Both the position numbers and the translations under genes were made by a program. A stretch of DNA of 64,000 nucleotides from Dipteris shenzhenensis. Taxonomy: Eukaryota > Polypodiophyta > Polypodiopsida > Gleicheniales. The first letter of the stretch is position 1, and each line of letters opens with the position of its first letter. The DNA lies in the NCBI GenBank assembly GCA_047967505.1, contig CM106540.1. One strand, 5' to 3'. Below are positions 21,359 through 33,094 of this stretch, piece by piece. The notes beneath the pieces are model-generated. The model had not been told where the DNA came from. It saw only the letters and a list, made by a program, of their open reading frames with translations, and did not search any database.

Positions 21359-23398
21359 CTACATGGGTGGGATGTCGGTTATGTCATTCCTTGCAAATAA
21401 TAGGGATGGCCTTTGTAGCAATGGCAACAAACCTACAATAACCCTGAGGGGAGGACTACCCATGAGGCAGACATATGTAATGAAAGCATCCGTCCCGAGT
21501 GTTATATACCTGGCATGTGTAGACAGGCAGAAAATATTTTTCTCATCTTTAGACAAGTATTGGCAAATTATGTGCAGGGTTTTGGTCCAATGGAACGTTC
21601 CCATTTGATTGTTGGATGAGTAGATATGATCTTGATTTGGAGTTGCTTCCATCGGATAAGCACGTGTGCGTTGACGTGATCTTCCCCTTGTAGAGCAGCC
21701 ACAAGCTCTTGGTATACCACTGTTGTGCATTGAAGTGGGATTACAGTGGTATTGTCTTCCAATGCCTCACTATTGTGCACTAGCAATTAACATTCAAGCT
21801 TGGAGATAATTATCTTTTGGGAGTGCATCTCATTCACTTTTTCTTTGTATTGATGGTAGATGGTTGTATAGGCCTCCTTAAGCTTTCTCATTTGCAAGGT
21901 GACCTTTGCCTATTGAGGAATATCTTTAGTGGTATTGGACTATTGGTCCAAGAATTGTGCTTGTGAAGTGTCGGCCTCTTAAGCGGTAGCAAGTTGGTCC
22001 TTTAAGATTCTGCATTCCCGTGCCAACTCATCGATGCTGAAGGCACGCACTACCAAAGATTGTTTCATTTCTTCAAGCTTGTCTTTGCAATCCTGGAGCT
22101 CTTCTTCTTTGTGAATTAGAGTGAGTCGAGCTTGTGCCACTACCTTTGTTTGTTGAGCATGTGTGGATGTCAAGGAGTTACTATAGGATTGTCGTTGCTT
22201 GTACTGCATCTATCAGCTATGTTTGACTTTGGTGGAGGTTGGAGGTCACATCCCTCACTACCTTTTATTGAGCTTGGAGAGCTTGGTTCATGCACACTTC
22301 TTCTACCTTCTTCTCATCTATCTACGCCCGAAGTGCCTTGACCTCTATGGCGATTGTCTAGAATCTGTCTAGAATCGGTCTTCGATTTTTGTTGCAGTCA
22401 GTCTTTCCAATTCCCTTACATATTCTTCCTTAGCCAAGCTAGTGAATAGTTCTGACATTTGGATCATTTGGCTAGCTTGATGTTGGAGAATGACAGATGG
22501 TGATGAGGTCTAGTGATACTGTTGATACAAGTGTTGCCCATATAGCCAGCCTGATGATTTTGTAGTACTTGGGGGAGGTTGTTCCAATGGTATTTCAGTC
22601 CCTTGTGTACAATAGTCATATTGTTGATCTGGCACTAGATCCCCTTGTGGCTCATCGACTGGCATGGCGTCGATGGGCAGTTCTAGTATTGATGTAACCT
22701 CAGGCTCTAGTGTTGATCTTTCCTCAGGTTCTGGTGCCAATCTTGCCTCGGGATTCGGTTGCTGCTATTGTTGGAGATATATTGGTTGCAATTGTGCACC
22801 GAGCTGTAGCATCATTTAGGGCAATTATGTAATCCCGACCTCCAGAATCGGTATTTCTTCTAAGGTAGCTGCACCTATCAATGTGATAGTAGGAGAAGTT
22901 AGTGATGGCTCCCATACTGGTTAAAATGGTATGTCCAACTCCTCAATTGGTTTTGGGGACTGGAGGAGAGTCATTTCTCTTTCTTGTAGTTCTTTTTCGA
23001 TGATTATAGCCAAGAAGTGTGAAATTTTACATTTTTGGCCTAAAGAACCCTCTAGTTTCTTTGTAAAGAAGATGACTAAGTGCTGTTTTTTTAGTTCCTA
23101 CTCAGCAAAACAAATGTGCGGAGTGGAAGGGATCGATTCTTACTGCACTTAACCCCTAGGATTGTGGATCCTTGAGGTGATGGTCAAGGATTGTGCAAAG
23201 CAATATGCCGTCTCTATAGATCAGTGTGCCCTTGGTGAGGAGAGATTGTACTTCGTTAAATTTTGCATCGGCAGGCCATTTAGGGTATTTGGCACCTTGA
23301 GTTGGTAGTGAGAAAGCCCTTTGAATGATTGTACTATCGAGGATAATGTTTAGTTTGCTGTGATGTACAGTGATTGTACTGTACTTGCCAATCTTTGC
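21359..23398 (-). pseudogene. Extra frame downstream of gypsy integrase (coiled-coil part)
   Basis: Minus-strand coding remnant continuing leftward from the piece at 23,646-23,890 after the MITE insertion. Next to the MITE it reads IIQRAFSLPTQGAKYPKWPA and a region with TLIYRDGILLCTILDHHLKD. A Pro/Glu-rich part follows (22,740-22,510), then a likely coiled coil (22,209-21,979: HKEEELQDCKDKLEEMKQSL). Stops are frequent, so it is dead. Some plant gypsy lineages carry an additional ORF 3' of integrase, which fits the position. Protein function unknown. Confidence 0.45.
23391..23398. repeat. Target-site duplication of MITE copy 2 (left)
   Basis: ATCTTTGC at 23,391-23,398 is repeated exactly at 23,646-23,653 on the other side of the MITE. 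Confidence 0.85.
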
Positions 23399-23645
23399 CT
23401 CGGGGGGGTCACTATATATAAACCCTCTATACCACGTGCGTTCAAGGCATATTTCTAAAATCCCTTATTTGTGTAAAATTTTCATTAATAAATGTACCCC
23501 TTTTCTATACAAATCTGTAAATTTTTTCCAAAACTATTTTAAATAGTCCCTTATGTATATTTATTTCTGTAAATTTTAGAAATAAAAAATATCCTTTTGT
23601 TGAACTCACGTGATAGGGTTACATATGATGAGTGACCCCCCCGAG
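23399..23645 (+). mobile_element. hAT-like MITE, copy 2 (247 bp)
   Basis: Same termini (CTCGGGGGGGTCACT and AGTGACCCCCCCGAG) and same length and orientation as copy 1, with an exact 8-bp duplication ATCTTTGC. It interrupts the extra minus-strand frame of the gypsy element: AKI on one side continues on the other once one copy of the duplication is removed. This shows that it inserted after the gypsy element. Confidence 0.87.
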
Positions 23646-23890
23646 ATCTTTGCATTGCTGGAGTGGTAAGAATGGAGAAAATTCTTGATGTATGTGGTCA
23701 TTGTAGGAGTGTCCTCCAAGGATTTTAGGCTCTCATGAAAACTTCCTAGATCCCTTTGCTCTAAGTAAGATGTTCCTTCTTGGGAAAGAGCATAAGTCGA
23801 TGTAGGTAACCAAACAAGTGACTGGGCCCCTTCAATGGCTATGTAGATCGTTGGTGACTGGGGTGGCATTTGTTCTTCTTGGTCATGCAC
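23646..23890 (-). pseudogene. Upstream part of the extra gypsy frame
   Basis: About 80 residues ending at the MITE (SLEDTPTMTTYIKNFLHSYH). They continue beyond the MITE into the frame at 21.4-23.4 kb. No domain recognised. Confidence 0.4.
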
Positions 23891-24554
23891 TGAATCCTCT
23901 TTGGAGCTATCTCTCTAGACCATGAATGGTTGTGGTCACTGTGGTTAAGAGGATGTAGATGGCTGTGAACTCTTGAGGGGGTCTTCTGGTTGAGGCAGTG
24001 GGCTCTTTCTGCACATCCTCTTTAGTGGTGGCATCTTTTTGAACCTACATCCATGTGTATGAGGTGTACCATTGATCATTAGATTGGTTGGCATGCCGAT
24101 ATGACCTTTCTATGTGTGTGTGAGAGATCTTAGTTTTATACATGCTTTGAGAGTGTGGAATAAAAGTGTGTGGTACAATTATTCATGCAATCATCTATGT
24201 GTCTAAGCGAAAGCGTGTGAGTGCACATGTCCTAGGAGCTAGGTATGGACTAACTATATGCTTTTTTTGTTGCTAGGATTTTCATAGGGCAGCTAGAACT
24301 TAGGGATCACTTATGAGCCCTAGGTTAAAATCGATTGATGCTACCTATATGTGTGAAGACGTACATATCCAAGTGAGTGCTCACGATACAATCTAATCCT
24401 AACTAAGGAAGACTTGGTTTCCCAAATCTTCATTTTTGTTAGGGATGGCTTGCATGTTGATGTAGTAGCGCTTCAGTCAGCTCCCATTTATTGTTGTGTT
24501 GAATTAGACTCCATCCAATGTTTCTAGCAATATAGCTTTGATGGGATTCATCTT

Positions 24555-25891
24555 TCATACTTGGTAGGGTCCTTGACCTAGATACTTCAGTTTCCCCTTG
24601 TGTACTTTTGCATTGTATAACAGGACTAAGTCTCCTTCCTTGATGTCTTTAGCTTTCATATTTCTATCAAACCATGCATTTCTTCTACATTTTTCTATTG
24701 TCATGGCATGGTAGGTGACTAGTCTTGTCTCTGTATGCTTCTCCAACTAATGGAGCCTTTCTTTCAAGGATTCATGGTCTCCCATGCGTTCCTTTTTTGC
24801 TAAGCGTAGACTTGGTATTACAAATTTGAGTGGGACCACAGCTTTAAGGCCATACACCAAGTGAAAAAGTGTGTCCCCTGTATTGACCTTGAATGTGGTT
24901 TTGTATGCCCATAAGGCTGCATTCAGTTTCTCTACCCAATTAGAATGCAGTGGTTCTACTACCTTGGTGAGGATAATGCATATTATTTTGTTGGTGGATT
25001 TGGCTTGGCCATTCCCTTAGGGGTTAGTAGGGTGTGCTTTTTCTATGGATTACCATGAAGCTAGACAAGAGTTCTTGGATTACCTCATTGACAAAATGTG
25101 TGCCTCTATCCGACACAATTTCAATGGGGCATCTGAATTGGGTGATCACATTTTTGTATAAGAATCTTGCTGTGCTTCTGGCATATGCCTTTCTAGACTG
25201 CTTTAGCCTCAACCCATTTTGTAAAGTAATCAGTGGCCACAATGATGTAGCGTGCCTGTGTTCCTTTTGCTACTGGATGTATGGGACCCACATAGTCAAT
25301 CCCCCATTTTTCAAACGGTTTTTGTGCAACAACTATTGTTAGGGGATTTAACTCTTTGTGTTGTGGTTTAGCAGTCTGTTGGCATACATCACATCCTTTT
25401 ACATATTCATAGGCATTTGCCCATAGTGTTGGCCACTAGTAGCCTGTGAGGAGAACTTTTCTTGCTGTGGCTTCCCCTTGGAAGTGTCCTCCTGCAATGC
25501 CTTCATGGACTTCAGTCATGATTGGCATGATCTCATGAGGCATTACACATCTTCTGAATATATGGTCCTCGCCCATCTTATATAGTTGTCCTGCAATGAG
25601 TTGATAGGGTGCAGCCTTTAGAGTCAATTTTCTGGCATCTACTGCTTTCATTTCAAGAGGTGGTCTTCCTGCCATCAAGTACCCAATGATATCTCCACAC
25701 CACTCTAGAACATCATCTATTTGAAATAGTGTGGCATCTGGTAAGTCGTCTTTGACTCCAGTGGCTTCTTCTCTCGACTTGACTCGAGACATGTGATCGG
25801 CAATGTAGTTTGGCCACCTTTGCGGACCACTATTTTGAAGTTGAATTCTTGAAGCAAGAGGAGCCATATGGTTATTCTTCTTGTTGTACAT
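24555..25891 (-). pseudogene. Gypsy integrase region
   Basis: Minus-strand integrase broken into pieces. 25,891-25,436 has the end of RNase H (NYIADHMSR) and the start of the integrase zinc-binding domain (VHEGIAGGHF, the HHCC histidines). 25,242-25,024 has part of the catalytic core (IEIVSDRGTHFVNEVI, with the second catalytic Asp). 24,746-24,555 has a C-terminal piece (WFDRNMKAKDIKEGDLVLLY and KLKYLGQGPYQV) typical of the last integrase domain. Stops and frameshifts separate the pieces. Integrase would insert the element cDNA into chromosomes; this copy cannot. Confidence 0.85.
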
Positions 25892-26445
25892 GGACGGTTC
25901 ACAAGATAAAGCAATGCTTGATGGTCGATGTAGAAGACAAAATCATTTGCCAGTAGATAGTGCCGAAATGTCTTTACACTATACACCATTGCTAGGGCTT
26001 CTCTTTCTGTGGTGGTATAGTTAATCTCTGCATCATTGAGTTGTCGACTGGCAAAGTAGAATGGATAGTCTTTTTTATGTTCACCAGGTTGACAAAGCAC
26101 AGTCCCAATTGCATATTTGGATCCATCAGTATGAACATGAAAATCGATATCCCAATTGGGAGATATAAGGATGGGTGTTGTAATTAGGTGCCACTTTAAA
26201 TGCTCAAAAGCTTGGTCGCACTCTTCAATCCATAAGAATTCCACTAATAATTTGTAAAGTGGTCTAGCTATCATGGCATACCGCAAGATAAATCTTCTAT
26301 AATAGCTGGCATGTCCCATAAAGACCTGTACACCTTTGGAATTTGTAGGAGGAGGCAATTCCATGATGATTTTGATTTTATCCATGTCAGTTACAATCCC
26401 ATGTTGAGAGACGATGTGTCCCAAAATAACTCTGTGGGTGACCAT
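25717..26445 (-). pseudogene. Gypsy RT thumb and RNase H
   Basis: About 240 residues: the RT tail (LGHIVSQHGIVTDMDKI and FMGHASYYRRFI, where functional copies have LG in that second motif), then RNase H with VHTDGSKYAIGTVL (first catalytic Asp), TTTEREALAMVYSVKTFRHY (catalytic Glu) and YIDHQALLYLVNR (catalytic Asp). The frame is fairly clean but lacks its own start, as expected for part of a polyprotein. Confidence 0.88.
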
Positions 26446-26448
26446 GAA

Positions 26449-27118
26449 CTAGCATTTTGTTGGATTTAGGGAGATGCCATACTCCCTACATTTGATTAGT
26501 ACTTCTTCAAGACATTTGAAGTGGTCTTGTTTGTTTGAATGGATGCACAAATCATCCAAGAACACCTGTAAAAACTTATTCAGAAATGACTTGAAAGCTA
26601 TAAACATGACTTGCTGGAATGTGGCCGAGGCATTACAAAGGCCGAATGGCATGACTCTATATGCAAAAATACCCCATTCTGTAGCAAATGCTATTTTTGA
26701 TTGGTCTTTAGGAGCAATTTGCACTTGGTTATAGCCACTGAAGCCATCCAAGAAGCTATATATTTCTAAACCTGCCACTTTTCTAACACTTTTTTTGTTA
26801 AGGGTAGGGGATAGTGATCCTAATTGTGGCGGCATTCACATTTTTTGAGTTTACGCATATTCTGAGCTTCTTGTTGCATTTAGGCACAATGACAATGGGT
26901 GAAACCCAATCAATGTGCTCTATCTCATAGATGAGTCCTGCATCTAGGAGTTTTTTTAGCTCATCATAAACCATGGTGCCATATTTAGGATTTGTGCGAT
27001 AATGTCCACATACCTTAGGGTGAGCACCTTCCCTTATAGGTATCATGTGTACTGCCACTTCTGGTGAAATTCGTTTCATCTCTTTGTATGACCATGCTAG
27101 GCAGTTGCGATATTCCAT
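26449..27118 (-). pseudogene. Gypsy reverse transcriptase core
   Basis: The N-terminal RT (27,118-26,798) has NCLAWSYKEMKRISPEV, AHPKVCGHY and SPIVIVPKCNKKLRICVN. A second piece (26,835-26,449) has MPFGLCNASATFQQVM and VFLDDLCIHSN, the FxDD catalytic box. The KLRICVN block shows decay. A frame change lies between the two pieces. The style of the AWSYKEM and IPIREGAHP blocks is that of the Tat/Athila-like non-chromovirus group, and no chromodomain follows the integrase. Confidence 0.87.
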
Positions 27119-27256
27119 TAGGAGTGCTTTGAGTTTGGTTTCATCTTCTTGTCGAAGCTGTTTCCCAATGAAAACTAGTTTTTCTTCCTCCCCTTCAAGG
27201 GCGAGGTTTATTGTGTGTGTTTTTGTTGGTCCCTCATAGATTGGAGTTTGTCCAAT

Positions 27257-27264
27257 GCTATTGG
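27257..27264. repeat. Target-site duplication of MITE copy 3 (left)
   Basis: GCTATTGG at 27,257-27,264 is repeated exactly at 27,511-27,518. Confidence 0.85.
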
Positions 27265-27510
27265 CTTGGGGGGGTCACTCATCATATGTAACCCTATCAC
27301 GTGAGTTCAACAGAAGGATTTTTTTTATTTCTAAAATTTACAGAAATATATATACATAAGGGACTATTTAAAATAGTTTTGGAAAAAATTTACAGATTTG
27401 TATAGAAAAGGGGTACATTTTATTAATGAATTTTTTTACAGATAAGGGACTTTAAATATAGGCCTTGAACGCACGTGATATAGAGGGTTTATACATAGTG
27501 ACCCCCCGAG
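27265..27510 (-). mobile_element. hAT-like MITE, copy 3 (246 bp)
   Basis: Inverted relative to copies 1 and 2 and highly similar to them; ends CTTGGGGGGGTCACT and AGTGACCCCCCGAG, flanked by an exact 8-bp duplication GCTATTGG. It sits between the protease and reverse transcriptase of the gypsy element, in coding DNA. Confidence 0.87.
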
Positions 27511-27518
27511 GCTATTGG

Positions 27519-28878
27519 TTTCTTGAACTTTAGATTCCCTTAGTGGTCTTGGCATTGCTATTGGCGCATTGCCACTTGTATAATTCTTGAAGTATTCTGG
27601 CACTTCTCAAAGATCAGCCTCTAATGGTGATGAACTAGCCTAACATGTGTCATGTGTACTTGGTGGCATAGTTGCATTTACTAATTTATTAGGCTCTTCT
27701 TGACTGTCTTTTCCTGAAGTCTCTTGATCGAGCTTCATCTGTACATGTGGCTTATATTTTTGAAACTTCTTACGTTGGGAACTGTGGGGTAACTTTTCCA
27801 CTGGTAAGGTGTTTCCAAGTAAGGGTTCATTTCCTATGCATACTCCTTCCAGTCCCTCGGGGGACCATTCAAGAGACGATGGTTCTGATTTTGAGGGAGC
27901 TAACTTTGCAAGGTACAATTCGACATTCCTGGATTGGACTCATTTAAATTCATTGAAGTGCTCCGCCTTGGCTTTTATACGATTTCCTCCTTCAGCTTTC
28001 TTGCGGGATCTTCTACTGTTATTCAACTTTGGAGGTTCAACTTTTGGGAGCTCCACTGCCATTAGGGCATGTAGAATGGCTAAGTCATTATCAAAGATTT
28101 GACCTTCAATTTCAACATTCTTAGCCTCTATTTCAAGGTCCCAAGGAAAATCTGAGTCATCATTGGTATGGGTACCTTCTTCAGGTTCATTATCCCATTC
28201 GAGGTCAGCCATAAAGAATGGCATCTCTAGATCGATTGGTTCTCCATGTGTGTCAAGTGGAAGATCTACCTGTAGTGCCTTAGCATCTATTTGTGAGAAG
28301 ATGGGGTCTAATGAATGGCAATTGTCAATGGTTGCCAATGTTTGTATCCAGTTATTGACATTGCTTTGTGAGTCACCTGCTATGGCATGCTGTGGCAAGG
28401 GAGCTGATTTGCTTGATATTGTCATTGAAGATGTGTCATCTAATGCCCTAGGCACAATTGGTTTAATAGCTCCTATCCCCACATTCACCTTGACTGTGGT
28501 GTTGCGATTCTGGATTATTAGTCTATCAATTCCCCAGTCATGGAGGACTGATGTTTCCCATAACCAAGGACGTCCCATTAAGATTTGATAGGATTTTTTG
28601 GGGAGATCCAAGATTGTGAATTGAAGGGAAAAGCAGACTCCTGTGATCTTTGTGGACATGCCATTCACTATTCCCAAGGGTTTAGCTCGAAAATCATCGG
28701 CAAGGCGTATGTTGAAATTAGCCTTTTGCATTGGTGGGAGACCCCATTCTTCGTAGAGCTCCTTTGATAGGACATTTACACCTGCTCCACCATCCACTAT
28801 GGCTTGGAATTCATTATACGCCTTGTGGATCAAAGGCACAGTAATGTTGCATATGTCATCTCTCTCACCTATCTGCAT
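27519..28878 (-). pseudogene. Gypsy retropepsin and linker
   Basis: Minus-strand frame 28,878-27,940 contains AIVDGGAGVNVLSKELYEEW: the active-site DSGA is here DGGA, so the nucleophile-supporting serine is changed. It also has SYQILMGRPWLWE, the protease C-terminal GRPWL signature. A polar linker (27,918-27,640) leads toward reverse transcriptase and is interrupted by MITE copy 3. In an active element the enzyme would process the Gag-Pol polyprotein. Confidence 0.85.
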
Positions 28879-29248
28879 AGGGATATCTTCGATGTCGTTT
28901 ATAGGTGGAGGGGGATTTGCGAGTTCAATCCATCCTTTGAAACTCTCCCAGAGATTGGGACAATTCTATGGGAGGATTTCGATGGGAATTGACACAGGGC
29001 AACTCAAGATGCTAGAGAGTGCAGCTCCTTGAAGTTGACGTGGCAGTACATTATATTGTGGTCTGTTGTTGGAACAGAGGGGCTGGAGTATAGTATTAAT
29101 ACTTTGTGGGGCCAAGTCATGGATTGGGTCTTGAGCTTGTTCCTTTTGTACCCATTGTTGAGGTGCCTGAAAATGAGCCTTCTCCACGTCTACACTTGGG
29201 TATGGAGCTTCTTTTATTTGAGGTGGGAGTTGATGTGGATGAGCTTAG

Positions 29249-29761
29249 CTACTCATTGCTTGGCGGAGGTGGAGGCACTTGTGCTTTCTTTTTCAGAAGT
29301 CGCTTTGGTTGGATTGGAATGTTAGGGTCCTTGGTGGCCTCTTTCTGTTGGCGAGTAATTACATTTACAAGTTGTGATATTACACTTGCCAGAGCCAGAC
29401 TTTGATGGTCCACCCCAATGATGCCGATTGGGACATCAGGCTTAACCTCTGTTTGTTCTGGGCCTTTATTTTTCATGGGACAATCCATATAGGCATGTCC
29501 TATGCCACAATCTCTATAGAGGGGTTGGAAAGTAGTTGGGCTACCACGATGAGGGCACTCTACCATCTGGTTAATTTTGCCACAACCGTAGCACTTGATT
29601 GGTGTGTGATATGTGTTGGGACGTACTTGATTTGCATAAAGTGGTATTAGACCCTTTGCACCTTCTACATAGTACATTGGGTACTCTACTTCATACTCAA
29701 ATGGCGAGTCTACTTCCTCAGCTTGTACTTGATGTATTGGAACTACTAGATGCCCATTCAA
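29249..29761 (-). pseudogene. Gypsy Gag C-terminal region, degenerate zinc knuckles
   Basis: About 170 residues. Two zinc-knuckle remnants are visible: CYGCGKINQMVEC (histidine missing and one residue short) and YRDCGIGHAYMDC (first cysteine replaced). A Pro-rich tail follows. Nucleic-acid binding by Gag would be lost. The N-terminal Gag domain was not found to the right, where a tandem repeat lies instead. Confidence 0.7.
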
Positions 29762-30248
29762 GGGGGAACTGAACCATGGAAGAAAGATAAGGAGGGTCGA
29801 CCATTGTTGCCAATAGGTTTTCCAGATATACTACCAATGGTTGAATTTGTGAGAGACCACTTGCAAGTAATAAGAGGGATAAAGGATTACATTAAGTCTT
29901 GGGAGACATGCTATGACACAAAACTGGGGGTTTGGTTTTGGTCACGTCTCAACCCACAAATTGAAGAAGAGAGAAGAGATTTGGGCATTAGATGAAGCTT
30001 AAAAAGACACTCACTCTCTATCTTCTCAGATCAAAACAAAGATATAGATGTCAAAGGTGAGGTTGTACTCTAGCATTGGAAGTAAGAAAGGCTGAGGGGA
30101 AGCATTGATTTGAGCTAATTGGTCAGCCCCAAAAGTAAGGGTGAGTCGTTGTTGAAAGAACATCTTTTGACTCAACACAATGTGAATTGATGTGAAAGGC
30201 ATGAATTAATAGGGCTGATTTGGCTAAATGGGACAGTTGGGACAAAAC

Positions 30249-30790
30249 ATAGATCTTGAAATGATGAAGATTCTGATATCAGTTTCATTCAAAACAGAGC
30301 TTGGACAGAAAGTTATGATGGTTTTACGAAAGGTTCTCAAAACTACTCCAAACAACAGACCCGACCACTCAAACAACAATAACTTTTATTCTACTAAATG
30401 GAACAAGTATCTAAATACATCAATAAATAGATCTTGAAAAGACAAAGATTCTGATATAAGTTTCATTCAAAAAGGAGCTTGGAACAAAAAGTTATGATGG
30501 CTTTATCAAAGGTTCTCAAAACTACTCCAAACAACAAACTTGACCACTCAGATAACAATTAAGTTTGTTCTACTAAATGGAACAAATATCAAAATACATC
30601 AGTAGATAGATCTTTGAAAAGAAGAAGATTTTTATATAAGTTTCATTCAAAATGGAGCTTGGAGTAGAAAGTTACGACCATTTTACAGAAGACTATCAAA
30701 ACTGTCCATACCCGACTGCAGTTATGGAAAGGGCAACGATCCCCTTCAGCAGAGAAGTAGCTCCCAAGATACATGGCAAATTGAGGTTGC
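30249..30790. repeat. 179-bp tandem repeat, about three units
   Basis: The phrase TAGATCTTGAAAAG(A) starts units near 30,247, 30,426 and 30,605, followed in each by TTTCATTCAAAA, a GAGCTTGGA block and AAAGTTAYGA. Units drift, and the third is partial. The array lies where a gypsy leader or gag would be expected. Confidence 0.75.
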
Positions 30791-30840
30791 CCAGGGGAGT
30801 AGAGAATACCCTTAAAAGAGATCTAGAAATGACTCACTCA

Positions 30841-31255
30841 TGTGGGTACACTAAGCTTTAGAGCGAGGAGAGAGGAGATGGAAGAAGGATGAGGAAAAAG
30901 AAGCATGAACTTTATTCAAAACATCAGAAGCAAGAAGAGGGATACAAAGTGAGAGCCTAATGCTCTAGGGAAAAGGGAAGAGATAGGCAAAGCTAGATAC
31001 AAGTGATGGCATAACTATAATGAGAAGAACCAGATGATGGAGAGGGAGGAGAGAGGTCTCTTTTATAGAGCAATTCTCACCCTCCTTCACCTTGTTACAT
31101 TTACAGCCAGTAGATTCCTTCACCCCCTGGTGATATAAGAACGAGAGTAGCCATAAAGAGCCATCTCCTGCCACTAAGTTCTCCATCACGCTTCTTGGTT
31201 CTTTGTCTCCATGGCTAGCTTTTGTCACCTTGTAGGCCCCACAAATCCTACCACA
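30841..31255 (-). repeat. Probable gypsy 5' LTR (415 bp)
   Basis: Read leftward from 31,255 this begins TGTGGTAGGATTTGTGGGGC and ends GTACCCACA at 30,841, giving TGTGG..CCACA termini. Inside are, in the right order, a TATA box CTATAAAAG (complement of 31,060-31,068) and a polyadenylation signal AATAAA (complement of 30,911-30,916), as expected for U3-R-U5 driving the minus-strand element to its left. No matching 3' LTR or clear primer site was found, so the call is tentative. Confidence 0.5.
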
Positions 31256-33094
31256 GGTTAAAACAAAATATCATTTTTTGTTGTCACAATGCCACAAGGA
31301 AACCTCTAGCTTTAAGGGTTTTGACATCAAACTATGTCTATGGGTCACTAAGCCTTAGAGGTTTTGTCTTATTTTGAGAGTCTCTATAGTCAATTGTGAA
31401 CTAGTTATGCATAGGGTGCCCTATTTCGGCTCCAGTATCATTGTTTGTTTTGCATTTTGAGGTGTGTCTTCAAATGATGTTGTTTGGTTTGTAGTTTGAA
31501 GCATTGGCCTACATATATATCTAAATTGCATAGACGAATAGGTTTCAAGAGGTTTTGCAGGAGTTTTGGTGATGTAGGAGTTCTGCATAGAAACAAATGA
31601 AAGTGTAGATTAGGCTTGGGTATGCCCTAATCCACCTTTAATAAATTCCTAAGAAACTGAAGCTTCGATTTAAGCAATGGTGTGACAACATCCATAAAAA
31701 GTCCATAATTTTTTCCATAGAAACATTCATAAAACCATCCCATAAAAGTGTGCAAAAAAGCGTCCATAAATGCATCAAAATTACTCCCATATCCACAAAT
31801 AGCAACATTGATTTCCATGATTATTTCAAGCCTAATTCCCATGACTCTACGTGGACACTTATTTAATCGCTCATCTTCGCTCTCATCTTCATCGCTCCTA
31901 ATCGCTCCTCAACTTAAAATAATTAAGTAATTAGTCATCGCTCTCACCCCTCCCATGCTAGCCGCAATTAACCTATGCTAATCCCCCTCAATCCCCTCAA
32001 TTAATGCTTAGCCTGGCCTTTTCTCACCCCCGCTATCTCCACTCCACCCTCCTCTCCACCCTCTCCCTCTCCCTTTGCTCTCCCCTCTCCCTATCCGCTC
32101 CTTGCACTCAACCCTCTTCTCTCCCTCCGCTCAGCCCTCCCCTCTACCTCCCCCCTCTCCCTCCACTCCGGTTCCTTGCTCAGCCCTTCCATCTTCCTCG
32201 CCCCTCTCCCTCCACTCCCTCGCTCAGCCTCCCTCCTCCCCTTTCCCCTCCTCTCACTGCAACTCTCTAGCACGTAGGAAAATACACTTTGTTGCAATAA
32301 TTCATAGATTTTTTTGGGGCTTGGTGGGCGTAAATTGGCTACACATCGGGCATTGGACTTTCGGGAGCAATGAATGCTTTGCCTGCCCTCTTTTCCTTCA
32401 TTCTTGGGCGGGGAAGCTCCCTCGCCCAACCCCCGCCCAATTCCATCCATGGAGCTGGCAACCAATGGCAGGCTGAAAGATTTCAAGGCTTCTCCCCGCC
32501 TACATCTTGGGCACCCATGGGGAAGGGGATGGCAGTGTGTAACCACCCTAAATGCAGAGCTTTTTATTGATATCCAGCGTGTAACCAGGCCTTGCCGAGT
32601 GCCCATGTGTTTTCTCGCTGGGGCTCGGGTTTTACATGGACACGCTGACATGGCAGTGCCAGCGTGACAACCTATGATGTCGATTTGCTTAAAGGTGCGA
32701 TTTCCTTAATTGTGCCGGTTGATCCTTTGGAGCTACGACCGTGAAACGGTCTGATTTCTTTGTATGATATGCAAGACTTCTTCATGCAGTGTTCTTACAG
32801 ATCGACATCGGAGATTGCACACCCGCCTGCGAGAAGAATATCTTGAGTTCGGGTGCTCTGCCAATCAGAGACTGGTCTTATAACAACAGTTTGCATGCAC
32901 GATCGACTCTGTTGCATGAAACAGACCACCGCTGCTCTGTAGAATCATACTATGATTCAATACGACGTATTCTCATGCAACGCATTGGACGTTTGTATTC
33001 CAAGAATATCGCTGCTGCTGCATCATCCGCTCATTCAGTACCCGCACCATCGCTGCGCTGAAATTTGTTGTTCTTCTGCTGTAGCTCCTGAGCC
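31256..33094. other. Non-coding, pyrimidine-rich stretch and probable 5' leader
   Basis: No supported gene. 31,990-32,270 is strongly C/T-biased (CCCTCTCCCTCTCC-like runs), giving spurious open frames. 32,700-33,094 is balanced and probably the promoter and leader of the gene that starts at 33,095; the frame at 32,789-33,061 has no recognisable content. Confidence 0.45.

Larger units (their letters stand above)
20372..31255 (-). mobile_element. Decayed Ty3/gypsy element, whole extent
   Basis: A minus-strand element with, from right to left: probable LTR, tandem-repeat leader, gag remnant, protease, reverse transcriptase, RNase H, integrase, extra frame and a last coding piece. Frameshifts, stops and two later MITE insertions mark it as old. 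The left LTR was not found, so the left border is an estimate from coding content. Confidence 0.6.

Noticed and set aside
32004-32667. Several open frames upstream of the TFIIS-N-like gene
   Set aside because: The DNA is pyrimidine-rich, and frames on both strands are equally open.
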